Of a stretch of DNA of 36,930 nt, positions 6,287 through 14,774 are shown in pieces. The stretch's first letter is position 1. Each line of letters begins with the position of its first letter. The translations under genes and the position numbers were made by a program. The notes beneath the pieces were generated by a model, which was not told the origin of the DNA, made no database searches, and saw nothing but the letters and a program-made list of their open reading frames with translations. Origin of the DNA: a virus; IMG/VR virus record IMGVR_UViG_3300038701_002935, positions 1 through 36,930 of that record. The stretch is one strand, 5' to 3'.

Positions 6287-7627
6287 ATGCAAAAATTCAA
6301 ACCGCACAGCAAAAAGCAAGAGACTGTAATTGTAAGTGACAAACGACTTGTAATATTAGGGTGTGGTATACAGTTCGGTAAGACGATATCAGGCGTAGTC
6401 TGGCTTATGATGCAAATGTTTAAGCATACTCGGCCGGATGATAACTTTCTCGTTACGTCACCGACCTACAAAATTTTAGCACAATCGACATTACCTCCAT
6501 TTTTGCAAATGTGTGGTCATCTTGGTAAAATGGACAAGCAGAACTATTGTTTTGTAACATCGTGGGGTTCGACAGTGTGGTTTCGGACAGGCCAAAATCC
6601 AGATTCTCCAGTTGGTATTACGAATGTTCGCGCTGTTTTGTGCGACGAAGCCGGGTTATATAGCAGATACTTTTGGAGCAACATACAAGCTCGTGCTAGT
6701 TTCAAAATGGCTCCTATTCGCATAGTCACATCACCGTACTCTCTCAATTGGCTCTATCAAGATTTTATCAGACCGTATCGTAAAGGCGACGAATTTATTA
6801 GATCCATTGCTGATGTTGTGCAAGCTACTTCTCGTGAGAACCCCTATTTTCCCGACGAAGAATACGAACAGCGACGGCGAACGATGGACGCCAGGCGCTT
6901 TAATATGATTTATGGCGGCAATTTTGAAAAAGCTGACGGTTTGGTTTATGATGTTTTTGATGCAGAGCAGTATCAAATAGAAGCTCCAGCTGAAGGTTTC
7001 CCACCGGGTACAGAGTACTATGGCGGTATCGATTGGGGGTACACTGACCCCTTCGTGTGTGTCATACGAGCAGTTACGCCGCTCGGTAATCACTACGATT
7101 TTCTCGAGTTTTATAAAACGCAATGCACTTTAAAGGGTATGATTGATGCCGTTAAAGGTATGCAGATATCAGCGGGCATAAAAGTCAAGATGTTTTATGC
7201 TGACCCATCCAGGCCGGATTATATCAATGAATTTTGTGGAGCGGGAATAAGCACAATCGCGGCGAATAACGATATACGTTGGGGTATCGATAATCACTAC
7301 GAGCTTATCAAAAGCGGTAAGTATTTTGTCTTAGATGGCACTTGCAAGAATCTCATCGATGAGTACGAACTATATCATTATCCGGAGCCGAAAGACTTAA
7401 AAGCAGACCAGAGCAGTAAAGACGAGCTTCCGGTCGATCAGTCGAATCATGCTATGGACGTCGTGCGGTATATATCAGCGGCGACTTATAAAGGACGTAA
7501 TCACAAAAAAAATCGCGTCGTCACTCACTCTATGTCGGAAGATAGGCTGACTAAATCGGTTTATGTTGATACGGAGGTAGAGAAGCTCAAAAAGAAAAAG
7601 AAAGCGAATCGATTAAACTATCTATAA
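6287..7627 (+). CDS. terL: Large terminase subunit (ATPase/nuclease)
   Basis: The protein has 446 residues, normal for TerL. It pumps DNA into the prohead and cuts concatemers. The Walker A-like segment is GCGIQFGKT (25-33), an atypical form shared by many phage terminases. Walker B is VLCDEAG with Asp120-Glu121, and TSPT at 57-60 is the expected adenine/coupling region. The RNase H-like nuclease begins at GIDWGYTDPF with Asp249, and the late motif DQSNHAMDVVRY carries another acidic residue. The start ATG is 3 nt after the synthase stop. Confidence 0.93.
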   Translation: MQKFKPHSKKQETVIVSDKRLVILGCGIQFGKTISGVVWLMMQMFKHTRPDDNFLVTSPTYKILAQSTLPPFLQMCGHLGKMDKQNYCFVTSWGSTVWFRTGQNPDSPVGITNVRAVLCDEAGLYSRYFWSNIQARASFKMAPIRIVTSPYSLNWLYQDFIRPYRKGDEFIRSIADVVQATSRENPYFPDEEYEQRRRTMDARRFNMIYGGNFEKADGLVYDVFDAEQYQIEAPAEGFPPGTEYYGGIDWGYTDPFVCVIRAVTPLGNHYDFLEFYKTQCTLKGMIDAVKGMQISAGIKVKMFYADPSRPDYINEFCGAGISTIAANNDIRWGIDNHYELIKSGKYFVLDGTCKNLIDEYELYHYPEPKDLKADQSSKDELPVDQSNHAMDVVRYISAATYKGRNHKKNRVVTHSMSEDRLTKSVYVDTEVEKLKKKKKANRLNYL

Positions 7628-7628
7628 T

Positions 7629-7666
7629 TTGACATTGACATAAATATCAAGATATCATTATATAAT
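7629..7666 (+). promoter_or_regulatory. Probable promoter for the portal/capsid operon
   Basis: Two consecutive TTGACA copies (7629-7634 and 7635-7640) are followed by TTATAT (7658-7663, 17 nt from the second) and an overlapping TATAAT (7661-7666). It lies in the gap after terL and before the zinc-ribbon gene, upstream of the head genes. This is the clearest consensus-like promoter in the window. Confidence 0.6.
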
Positions 7667-7725
7667 AATATCCCACAGGATTATTGGTTAAACATTCAGA
7701 CAATCTCTGTCAGCAACGGGATGTT

Positions 7726-8082
7726 ATGCCAATTTATCTCTATACATGTCCAAAGTGCCAAAAATCTTTTGATATCGTCAAAAGTATGTCTGACTATGAT
7801 CAACAAGAAACTTGCGATTGTGGCGCGATAGCTGAGCGAAAAATAAATTTTCGAGGCGAGCTTTTAGGTACAGCCGTGGAAGATCCTGAATACAATGTCG
7901 GGCTTGGTTGCTGGACAAAGTCTAAAAAACATCGACAAGAAATAGCTAAACGGCGGGGATTAGTTGAAATTGGAAACGATGAAACTCCAGAGCAATCGTA
8001 TAAACGTTTTGAAAAAGAGCGAAATGATAAATGGCGGGAAACTTGGAATAATGTGGAAAAGGAAATAACACATGGTTTATGA
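7726..8082 (+). CDS. FmdB-family zinc ribbon protein
   Basis: From ATG 7726 the protein has 118 residues and begins MPIYLYTCPKCQKSFD, the hallmark of FmdB/CxxC_CxxC_SSSS zinc ribbons. The metal ligands are CPKC and CDCG. An in-frame TTG at 7684 is rejected because the homologous start is MPIY. The C-terminal half is charged and helical, ending just inside the portal gene (11-nt overlap). Phages often carry this gene near terminase or portal; its role is unknown. Confidence 0.75.
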   Translation: MPIYLYTCPKCQKSFDIVKSMSDYDQQETCDCGAIAERKINFRGELLGTAVEDPEYNVGLGCWTKSKKHRQEIAKRRGLVEIGNDETPEQSYKRFEKERNDKWRETWNNVEKEITHGL

Positions 8083-9910
8083 CGAGCGATTGATGGATGA
8101 GCATATGAGTGCCGATGAAAAAGAACGAGGCAGCTCTCAGTCTCCAGAGCAATCAGACGAAGAGTGCGCGCTTGTCAAAAAAACGATGGAAATGTTCTAT
8201 CGTTTTAAAAATTATCGTAAGCGATATGATAGCCGTTGGATGGATTATTACAGACTTATGCGAGGTAATCAGTGGGATTACAGACGTCCAAAATGGAAAA
8301 ACAGCGAAGTTGTTAATTTGATATGGCAGACAATTCAGAGTCAGATACCACTACAGACGGATGTTAGGCCTAGATTTTCTTTTCTTGCAAAAGAGCCAAA
8401 TGATATTCGTTTCGCCGAGACATTGGACAGCATAGCCGAATCTGATTTTGAGAATCAAAATTGGCTTCGAGTCATTTACGAAATTCTCTGGGATGCGTGG
8501 ATATACGGTACAAGCTTTGCATCTGTTCATTACGATCAAGAATCCGATTATGGAATGGGTGCCGCTACTTTTCAAAGTGAGGATATATTCCATTGTTACC
8601 CTCACCCAGACGCCAACACTATTAATGATAACGAGAGCGATTGTTTTTTCTACGCTTCGCCAATTTCGACGGAAAAAGTTAAGAGAGCCTTTCCGGACAG
8701 GGCGCAATATATAAAGCCTGATATTTTTGACAGACTAAAAAAAGAGCGTACAGAACTTAAGACTTTTACAATGTCTTATTTTAGCAGTGACAAACAACTA
8801 GCTGAGGGACATTTTGGAAGCTCCGATAATGGTCAAGACGATATAGAGCGAACAATGGTCATAGAGGCTTTTTATAAGCCAACAGACGTCGAAGAAGAGC
8901 TGAAGGAAGAAAAAGAAGAGGGCGCAGAGGAAGAAAAAGAGGGTAAGAAGAAGTATATTTACAAAAAGAAGTATCCTGATGGGCGGCATATTGTCATAGC
9001 TAACAATATGATTTTATATGACGGGCCTTTGCCTTATGAGGACAAGCTTTTTCCTTTTGCCAAGCTAAATAATTACATTCTTCCACGAGAATTCTACGGC
9101 GTTTCGGAAATTGAGGCTCTGGAATCTCCACAGATTGTATTTAATAAATTGTTGAGTTTTTCTCTCGATTCGCTGGCACTGACAGGTAATCCGATATGGA
9201 TTATCGATAGCAACAGTGAAGTTGATACAGATAATCTAGCTAACATTCCGGGTGCAGTTGTCGAAAAAAATCCTGGAAGCGAAGTTAGAAGGGAATCAGG
9301 AGTATCGCTTAATCCGAGTATGTTTAACATGCTCGACAGGCTCGTAGGCTGGTTTAATACTGTTGCCGGACAGAGCGAATTCAGTCAGGGTGAAGCTCCC
9401 GGCGGTGTGACGGCAGCGAGTGCCATTGAACAATTGATTCGAGCTTCACGGCAAAGAGTACGTCAAAAGCAACGTAATCTCGATATGTTTATGAAAGAAG
9501 CGGGTCGACTCTATATGAATAGAGTATTCCAATATTACACTGTTCCTAAAATCTTCCGCATTACTAATTCAGATGGATCACAGATGTTTAGGAAATTTCG
9601 CGTTGAAAGTGATCAAGAAGGTAATCGCGTCGCTATCTATAGTGACTTTGAAGAAACGCCAAGGGGAATCATAGAAGGTCGCGAGGAAAAACTATTACTC
9701 AAGGGTAATCTTGATATCCGGGTAACGACTGGCAGCGAATTGCCTTTTGATGTAGCTGACAATGAACGAAAGGCACTGGCTCTTTTTGATCGCGGTATCA
9801 TCGATGCAGAAGAAGTTCTTACTAGAATCGAATATCCGAACAAAGAACGTGTGCTACAAAGAATGGCTCAATTAATGCAGCAACAAGCGCCAGCTGGCGC
9901 GCAAAAATAG
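8072..9910 (+). CDS. Portal protein
   Basis: The 612-residue protein follows TerL and precedes scaffold and capsid. It is the likely dodecameric ring through which DNA enters and leaves the head. It has the expected features: an N-terminal helical region with RYDSRWMDYYRLMRGNQWD, a central segment beginning FYGVSEIEALESPQ that is typical of short-tailed phage portals, and a C-terminal helical part ending QLMQQQAPAGAQK. A strongly acidic Lys/Glu stretch lies near residues 272-292. A ribosome site AAGGAAATAACAC precedes the start. Confidence 0.88.
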   Translation: MVYDERLMDEHMSADEKERGSSQSPEQSDEECALVKKTMEMFYRFKNYRKRYDSRWMDYYRLMRGNQWDYRRPKWKNSEVVNLIWQTIQSQIPLQTDVRPRFSFLAKEPNDIRFAETLDSIAESDFENQNWLRVIYEILWDAWIYGTSFASVHYDQESDYGMGAATFQSEDIFHCYPHPDANTINDNESDCFFYASPISTEKVKRAFPDRAQYIKPDIFDRLKKERTELKTFTMSYFSSDKQLAEGHFGSSDNGQDDIERTMVIEAFYKPTDVEEELKEEKEEGAEEEKEGKKKYIYKKKYPDGRHIVIANNMILYDGPLPYEDKLFPFAKLNNYILPREFYGVSEIEALESPQIVFNKLLSFSLDSLALTGNPIWIIDSNSEVDTDNLANIPGAVVEKNPGSEVRRESGVSLNPSMFNMLDRLVGWFNTVAGQSEFSQGEAPGGVTAASAIEQLIRASRQRVRQKQRNLDMFMKEAGRLYMNRVFQYYTVPKIFRITNSDGSQMFRKFRVESDQEGNRVAIYSDFEETPRGIIEGREEKLLLKGNLDIRVTTGSELPFDVADNERKALALFDRGIIDAEEVLTRIEYPNKERVLQRMAQLMQQQAPAGAQK

Positions 9911-9919
9911 GGGATAATT

Positions 9920-10219
9920 ATGGCAATGCAAGAAGATATGGCTCCACAGGGCCAAGGCATGGAAGGCGAAGGCGGCGCTCCCGGCGGCGGCGAAGCGGAT
10001 ACAGCACAAGTTATGAATGACGTCGCTAATGGGTTAGCAGTTGTCACAGATGCTATTATGCAATCTCAAGCTCCCGACGAAGTCAAGAGCAGAATGCAGG
10101 GCATTATGCAGGAGTATGTTAGTATTTTACAAGAGCTTATGGGCGGTGGCGGCGCAGAGCCACAGGGCGCACAGCCTATGGAACAAGTCGGTCAACCAAT
10201 GTCTCCAGCAGGAGTTTAA
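9920..10219 (+). CDS. Small Gly/Gln/Met-rich protein between portal and scaffold
   Basis: The product has 99 residues. The N- and C-termini are Gly/Pro/Gln-rich and flank an amphipathic helical core (about 29-72) with VANGLAVVTDAIMQ. Similar small proteins often lie between portal and scaffold genes in podovirus-like genomes; assembly or virion roles are likely but unproven. It has a strong ribosome site (AGGGGATAATT). Confidence 0.6.
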   Translation: MAMQEDMAPQGQGMEGEGGAPGGGEADTAQVMNDVANGLAVVTDAIMQSQAPDEVKSRMQGIMQEYVSILQELMGGGGAEPQGAQPMEQVGQPMSPAGV

Positions 10220-10236
10220 GGTAGAGAGGTTAATAT

Positions 10237-11079
10237 ATGTATGATTTAGATACGAGTGACTTACCGGAATTTAACCAAGATAGCGGAGATTCTGGTATTG
10301 ATACTCAAACGTCTGACCAAGCTCCGGTCGAGCCACAGACGCAAAATTATAAGTACACGGCAAACGGGAAAGAAATCGAAGAGGATCTTGACACTATCCT
10401 ACAGCGCGCATCGCAAGGCTATAATTACGCCCAGCACATGCAAGAGCTTAAAGCTAAGCAAGATGAAATTGCTCAGCAGGAAAGTACAATTAATTCTCTG
10501 AGAGAAAAATGGGAGCAGTACGATAAGTATGCTAACGAGAACCCGGAGTGGGCCGAATTTGTTAGAGGGCAATGGGAGAATAGAAACAAACAACAGGCCG
10601 ATGATAAAAGCGGTGATAGTAGTGCGGTTCCTGAGTCTGTTCGAGCTGAGTTAGCGGAGTTAAAGAAGTTCAAGGAAGAAATTCAACATAACTTCCAAAA
10701 GCAGCGTGAAGCGGAAGAGGACGCAATATTACAGCAACAATTCGATGAGATCAGCAAGAAGTATCCGGATTATGACTTAAAGCATACTGACCCAAGGACG
10801 GGTATGTCTTTAGAAATGCAAGTTTTAGAGCATGCGCGAGTAAATGGCATTCACTCTGTTAAAGCAGCGTTTCGAGATATGATGCATGATGACCTTGTTG
10901 CTAAAGCTATTACAAAAGCAAAAGAGGACGCAGCTAAAGAATTAGCAAAGCGCACTCAAAAAGGCTTTGTCGCGGAATCAGACAATAGCATGTTGTCAAA
11001 ATATTCTTCTCCTGCAAAAAAATCACACGGGTATTATGACGATATAATGTCGTCTGCTCAAGAACTTGGAATTTTGTAA
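10237..11079 (+). CDS. Scaffolding protein
   Basis: The protein has 280 residues. It is acidic at the N-terminus and then almost entirely helical and coiled-coil (ELKAKQDEIAQQESTINSLR and later KKFKEEIQHNFQKQREAEED). It lies immediately before the major capsid gene, the standard scaffold position. The C-terminus is basic and polar (KYSSPAKKSHGYYDD), where scaffolds usually bind coat protein. No protease signature is seen. Confidence 0.8.
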   Translation: MYDLDTSDLPEFNQDSGDSGIDTQTSDQAPVEPQTQNYKYTANGKEIEEDLDTILQRASQGYNYAQHMQELKAKQDEIAQQESTINSLREKWEQYDKYANENPEWAEFVRGQWENRNKQQADDKSGDSSAVPESVRAELAELKKFKEEIQHNFQKQREAEEDAILQQQFDEISKKYPDYDLKHTDPRTGMSLEMQVLEHARVNGIHSVKAAFRDMMHDDLVAKAITKAKEDAAKELAKRTQKGFVAESDNSMLSKYSSPAKKSHGYYDDIMSSAQELGIL

Positions 11080-11091
11080 AAGGGGAAAAAA

Positions 11092-12015
11092 ATGGCTCTT
11101 AGTTTAGACCAATTAAACGCGATTACGCATAAGAAGATTTTGCCGAAAATGTACGACAACATTTTCGATTCTAACCCACTTCTTAAGAGAATATTGGCTT
11201 CCGGTCAATATCAATCGCAAGAGGGTGGTACAAGTATAGATGTTCCTTTGAACTATGCATCTACATCTAGTTCAGGCTGGTACAGTGGGACAGAAACACT
11301 AGCGACAGATGACAATGAATCTATAAGCGCTGCAAGTTTCAGCTGGAAAAACCTTTACACCGGCATAACAATCAGCGACGAAGACGAACTAAAGAACTCA
11401 GGCGCAGCTGGCGTTTTGAAGCTGGTAGCAAGTAAGTCAATGATCGCTGAAAAGACAATCAAAGACTTGCTTGGAACAGCGCTTTACTCCGATGGTACTG
11501 ATAGTTCATCTATCCAAGGTCTTCGAGATATCGTGGCGACTGATCAGACAGTCGGCGGTATCGATCAAAGCTCATATAGTTGGTGGCAAGCTCAAGTTGA
11601 TAGTTCAACCACAACTATGACTTTGTCAGCTCTCAATAGTCTTTTTGAGGATTGTGTTATCGACTCCGAAAAACCGACGGTTGCCGTTGCAACACGAGCG
11701 AACTACAATCGCTACTACAATCTGTTACAGCCGCAGCAAAGGTTTCAGGATTCTAGCGTTGCAAAAGGCGGTTTTCAATCGCTGATGTTTAACGGCTTGC
11801 CGTTTATAAGCGACAGTCATGTTCCTACTAATCACGTATTTTTCATAAACGAGAAGCATTTGCACTTGTTCTATCATCCTCAAAGAAACTTCTCTATGGA
11901 GCCGTGGCAGAAGCCATTAAATCAACAATTGAAACTTTGCCGGATCTTATGGATGGGCGCACTTGCATCTAGTAACAATCGTTTACATGGAAAATTTAGC
12001 GCTCTTGCAGCGTAA
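11092..12015 (+). CDS. Major capsid protein
   Basis: The 307-residue protein is positioned after the scaffold with a strong ribosome site (AAAAGGGGAAAA). The N-terminal segment ITHKKILPKMYDNIF and the following LLKRILASGQY are typical of HK97-fold coat proteins of short-tailed phages. Later segments fit a P-domain and loop pattern (TRANYNRYYNLL, FNGLPFISDSHVP). It forms the icosahedral shell. Confidence 0.88.
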   Translation: MALSLDQLNAITHKKILPKMYDNIFDSNPLLKRILASGQYQSQEGGTSIDVPLNYASTSSSGWYSGTETLATDDNESISAASFSWKNLYTGITISDEDELKNSGAAGVLKLVASKSMIAEKTIKDLLGTALYSDGTDSSSIQGLRDIVATDQTVGGIDQSSYSWWQAQVDSSTTTMTLSALNSLFEDCVIDSEKPTVAVATRANYNRYYNLLQPQQRFQDSSVAKGGFQSLMFNGLPFISDSHVPTNHVFFINEKHLHLFYHPQRNFSMEPWQKPLNQQLKLCRILWMGALASSNNRLHGKFSALAA

Positions 12016-12029
12016 GAAGGAGGTAAGTT

Positions 12030-12509
12030 ATGGCTTATAATCACGGGCTACCGATTAAGATGAAGGGTGTCTCTTTTGTTACCGAAACAATCGGTGGCAA
12101 TGCTCCAGAACTTGGACAAGAGACTTATGACAGCGAAGGCAACAAGTACGTTTTCGTTTACAATGCTGGCAATTCTCAAATTTTGCCTACATACGGTTGC
12201 ACTATTCAAAGCGGTACCTCTACCGGGTATTCCGTCACTCTCACAAGTGCGGTTGAGGCAGATATAGGCGTTGGCGTGTGTAAGCATTCCACAATCACGA
12301 CCGGTTCATACGGTTTTGTGTTAACCAGAGGACATGCTACCGTTGAGATGGCAGGTACTTCCGGGACTGTAGCAACTAATGGGTTGCTTGTCATGGCGGC
12401 AGATGGCACTTTTGGGCCGAAATCGGATACCGTTGCTAATGCAGTTGGTAAAGCAAAAGAGGCGATTGTCTCTGGTGCTTCTGGTACTGCTTACATAAGC
12501 ATATACTAG
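12030..12509 (+). CDS. Head decoration-like protein
   Basis: The 159-residue product follows the capsid gene and has one of the strongest ribosome sites in the window (AGAAGGAGGTAAGTT), implying high expression. It is Gly/Thr/Ser/Val rich and predicted all-beta. The region GTVATNGLLVMAADGTFGP resembles head-stabilisation or decoration proteins. It is a plausible glycan acceptor because the glycosyltransferase gene comes next. Confidence 0.6.
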   Translation: MAYNHGLPIKMKGVSFVTETIGGNAPELGQETYDSEGNKYVFVYNAGNSQILPTYGCTIQSGTSTGYSVTLTSAVEADIGVGVCKHSTITTGSYGFVLTRGHATVEMAGTSGTVATNGLLVMAADGTFGPKSDTVANAVGKAKEAIVSGASGTAYISIY

Positions 12510-12516
12510 AGTACGA

Positions 12517-12559
12517 TAAGCAGTTTTATCGGTTTCTGCTTAGTCTTAAAAAACCGATA
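12517..12559 (+). ncRNA. Predicted H-type RNA pseudoknot (or two exclusive hairpins)
   Basis: Stem 1 is TAAGCAG (12517-12523) with CTGCTTA (12536-12542). Its loop contains TATCGGTTT (12527-12535), which pairs perfectly with AAACCGATA (12551-12559). Loop lengths are 3, 0 and 8 nt, allowed for an H-type pseudoknot. It lies in the only sizeable gap between the capsid-side gene and the glycosyltransferase gene (start 12591). It may stop ribosomes or polymerase, protect the upstream mRNA, or sense a ligand. Confidence 0.5.
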
Positions 12560-12590
12560 CTAAATAACTACCATAACCGGAGATTAAACC

Positions 12591-13613
12591 ATGAAATCTA
12601 GGACAATCGCGCTCGAATTTCAACCAAATCTTCTACAAGCCCCGATCCCACAAGATCAAGCATATAAAGAAGCTTGTGCAAGTGATAACGCGACAATAAA
12701 TCACTGGGAAAAAACGTGGCTTGCTAATATCAAAGCAAATAAAGCAAAATATGGTTCTTTCGGGAAAAACAGCGCCGGTATATTGTGGGGTAAAGGCGAA
12801 TGTCAGCCGGCGATTATAGCTGGCTCTGGTCCATCTTTGAAGTATACAGCAGCAAAGTTAAAAGACAGGCCGATGAACATGCTTTTAATATCATGCCTTC
12901 ACAATTTCCATTATTTAGAAGACTGTGACGCAAAAGTTGATTATTACGTTACCCTCGATGCAGGGCCTATTACTATCAAAGAAGTCACGGAGGGCGGTAC
13001 TAAAGATCCAAAAGCATATTGGGATATGACAAAAAACCGAACACTAATAGCTTTTATCGGCACTGACCCAGAGCTTTTAGAAAAATGGCAGGGTAAGGTA
13101 TTATTTTATAGCGCGCCGATTCCTGATGAAAACTTAATGAAAAAAATTAAAGAGATCGAAAATTTTCAAGTTTACGTAGAATCAGGCGGTTGTGTCCTCG
13201 GCACTTCGCTATTTTTCGCAAAGGGAATACTAGGGTGTCAGACTACTATATTTGTCGGTTCAGACTTTAGCTTTTCGACAGAGCCAAAAACTCGTTTTCA
13301 TTCTTGGGATTCGAGTTATGACGCAAACCCAGGATTGACAATTAAAACCGTCGATATATTTGGTAACGCCGTGAAGACGTGGAGAAGTTACTATAATTTT
13401 GCTCAATGGTTTAATGTCGTAGCGCAACGTGTGCCGGGTATCTATATCAATGCCAGCGAGGGCGGTATACTCGGAGCATATAGAGAGGGCAACATTACTG
13501 CTATTAAACAAATGTGGTATGATGATATGATTGATTTATTCCGATTACATAAGCATAAGATGGACTTTTGCAAAGATCCAACAATTGATAAGCCTTTAGC
13601 TATTTATATTTAG
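12591..13613 (+). CDS. DUF115/Maf-like glycosyltransferase (MptE-like fold)
   Basis: DUF115 proteins include flagellin Maf transferases that attach pseudaminic or legionaminic acid from CMP-sugars to Ser/Thr, and also the archaeal MptE kinase. This 340-residue protein has the family pattern: AGSGPSL (77-83), YYVTLDAGP (118-126), FVGSDFSF (221-228), GNAVKTW (258-264) and INASEGGI (286-293). It lacks the extra N- and C-terminal domains of long Maf proteins and so is a catalytic core only. It has a good ribosome site (CCGGAGATTAAACC). Its position within the virion genes, together with a nonulosonate pathway elsewhere in the genome, suggests it glycosylates a virion protein. Transfer chemistry is inferred from the family and context. 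Confidence 0.75.
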   Translation: MKSRTIALEFQPNLLQAPIPQDQAYKEACASDNATINHWEKTWLANIKANKAKYGSFGKNSAGILWGKGECQPAIIAGSGPSLKYTAAKLKDRPMNMLLISCLHNFHYLEDCDAKVDYYVTLDAGPITIKEVTEGGTKDPKAYWDMTKNRTLIAFIGTDPELLEKWQGKVLFYSAPIPDENLMKKIKEIENFQVYVESGGCVLGTSLFFAKGILGCQTTIFVGSDFSFSTEPKTRFHSWDSSYDANPGLTIKTVDIFGNAVKTWRSYYNFAQWFNVVAQRVPGIYINASEGGILGAYREGNITAIKQMWYDDMIDLFRLHKHKMDFCKDPTIDKPLAIYI

Positions 13614-13622
13614 GAGGTAATT

Positions 13623-13892
13623 ATGGCTTTTACAGTAACTACAGAAATGAAAACGGTATTCGGGAACAAACGAGTGCATGGTTATTCGGTGACAGCTGAC
13701 GCAGCGACAGCTGAAATAGATACCGGCTTAGATACTGTCGATCATATGCAAGTATCAATTAAGAGTGCTAATACTTTTGGCGCTTATTGGGCAAAAAATG
13801 TTCTGACAGCGGCGACAGCAAGTTATGGGACAATAAGCGTTACAGGATGTACAAGCGGGGATGATTACTACGTTACTGTTTACGGTAGATAA
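13623..13892 (+). CDS. Small beta-rich virion protein
   Basis: The product has 89 residues with a very strong ribosome site (TTAGGAGGTAATT). The sequence is Ala/Thr/Val rich with no Cys other than one near the end, likely a single beta-sandwich domain. It is flanked by the glycosyltransferase and connector genes. It may be a minor head or tail protein and, like its neighbours, a possible glycan acceptor. Confidence 0.55.
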   Translation: MAFTVTTEMKTVFGNKRVHGYSVTADAATAEIDTGLDTVDHMQVSIKSANTFGAYWAKNVLTAATASYGTISVTGCTSGDDYYVTVYGR

Positions 13893-13923
13893 TAGTATTT
13901 AAACCAAATGAGGGTTATGAATT

Positions 13924-14328
13924 ATGGAAACGACTGTCAAGGTTTGGAATAGAAACACTTATGACTATTCCGAAGAATTCAGAGGGAAAAAGATCACAAT
14001 ACCGGCTAGTGATTTTATAGAGATGGCCTACGACGAAGCCGTTTTATTTTTGGGTAGTTTTACTCCGATAGTGAGAAAAGGCGACGGTACTTTCGATCCG
14101 CGGAGCTTTAAAAAGCTTGAGATAGACAAGAATGACAAAGCAGCTATTCGCTCAGAGAGGATGCATAGTATGGATGCAGACGAAAAAGAGAAGGTTTTTG
14201 TCTGTCATGCTTGTGCGAAAGAGTTTTTGACCAAGACGGGGTTAGAGAAGCATATCAAGAGTAAGCATATGAGCGATATGGCAGACAAGGAAGCAATGAA
14301 AGAATTACACGACCGAGAGGATATATAA
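13924..14328 (+). CDS. Protein with classical C2H2 zinc finger
   Basis: The 134-residue protein has an N-terminal beta-rich part (about 1-60). A C2H2 finger follows: Cys94, Cys97, His110 and His115, with spacing C-x2-C-x12-H-x4-H, Phe101 and Leu107 in the conserved hydrophobic positions, and a basic tail KSKH. This is the eukaryote-type TFIIIA finger, uncommon in phage virion operons. It overlaps the next gene by TAATG. It may bind DNA or stabilise a connector subunit. Confidence 0.65.
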   Translation: METTVKVWNRNTYDYSEEFRGKKITIPASDFIEMAYDEAVLFLGSFTPIVRKGDGTFDPRSFKKLEIDKNDKAAIRSERMHSMDADEKEKVFVCHACAKEFLTKTGLEKHIKSKHMSDMADKEAMKELHDREDI

Positions 14329-14774
14329 TGGCAAGCCTTAATTTAAAAGGTAAGTGGTACTCTACGCTATATGGGCCTACAGGGGAGATTAAACAGGCTG
14401 TTAATGGTTATAACACCATTACGACAGGTGGAATTTCTGCTTTAGTCCAACATTTGGTAAGTGCCACAGCAGCGGCGACGACTTTCACGCATCGTTATAT
14501 TGCTATTGGTAGCGATAATACAGCCGAGGCTAGTGACGATACGGCTCTCGGTACTGAACTTGCAAGGCATACAGGGACAGTGTCACAAGTAACAGACGGA
14601 ATTTATCGCGTCACTGCTACTTTCCCAAGCGGCACTGGTACGGGTAACGTCTACGAGTACGGTTTATTCGATAGCAATACAGCTGGTACGATGTTTAGCC
14701 GAGACACAGAAGCTCTTGTAACTAAAAGTGCGAATGACGATTTAGTGGTAGTCACGGAGATTACATATAGCTGA
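14328..14774 (+). CDS. Tail or connector structural protein
   Basis: The product has 148 residues and is Thr/Ala/Gly-rich and beta-type. A central segment YRVTATFPSGTGTGNVYEYG resembles phage tail or receptor-binding adaptors that carry a beta-sandwich. It is joined to both neighbours by stop/start overlaps (TAATG and TGATG), so it is made at matched levels with them. Exact role unknown. Confidence 0.5.
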   Translation: MASLNLKGKWYSTLYGPTGEIKQAVNGYNTITTGGISALVQHLVSATAAATTFTHRYIAIGSDNTAEASDDTALGTELARHTGTVSQVTDGIYRVTATFPSGTGTGNVYEYGLFDSNTAGTMFSRDTEALVTKSANDDLVVVTEITYS

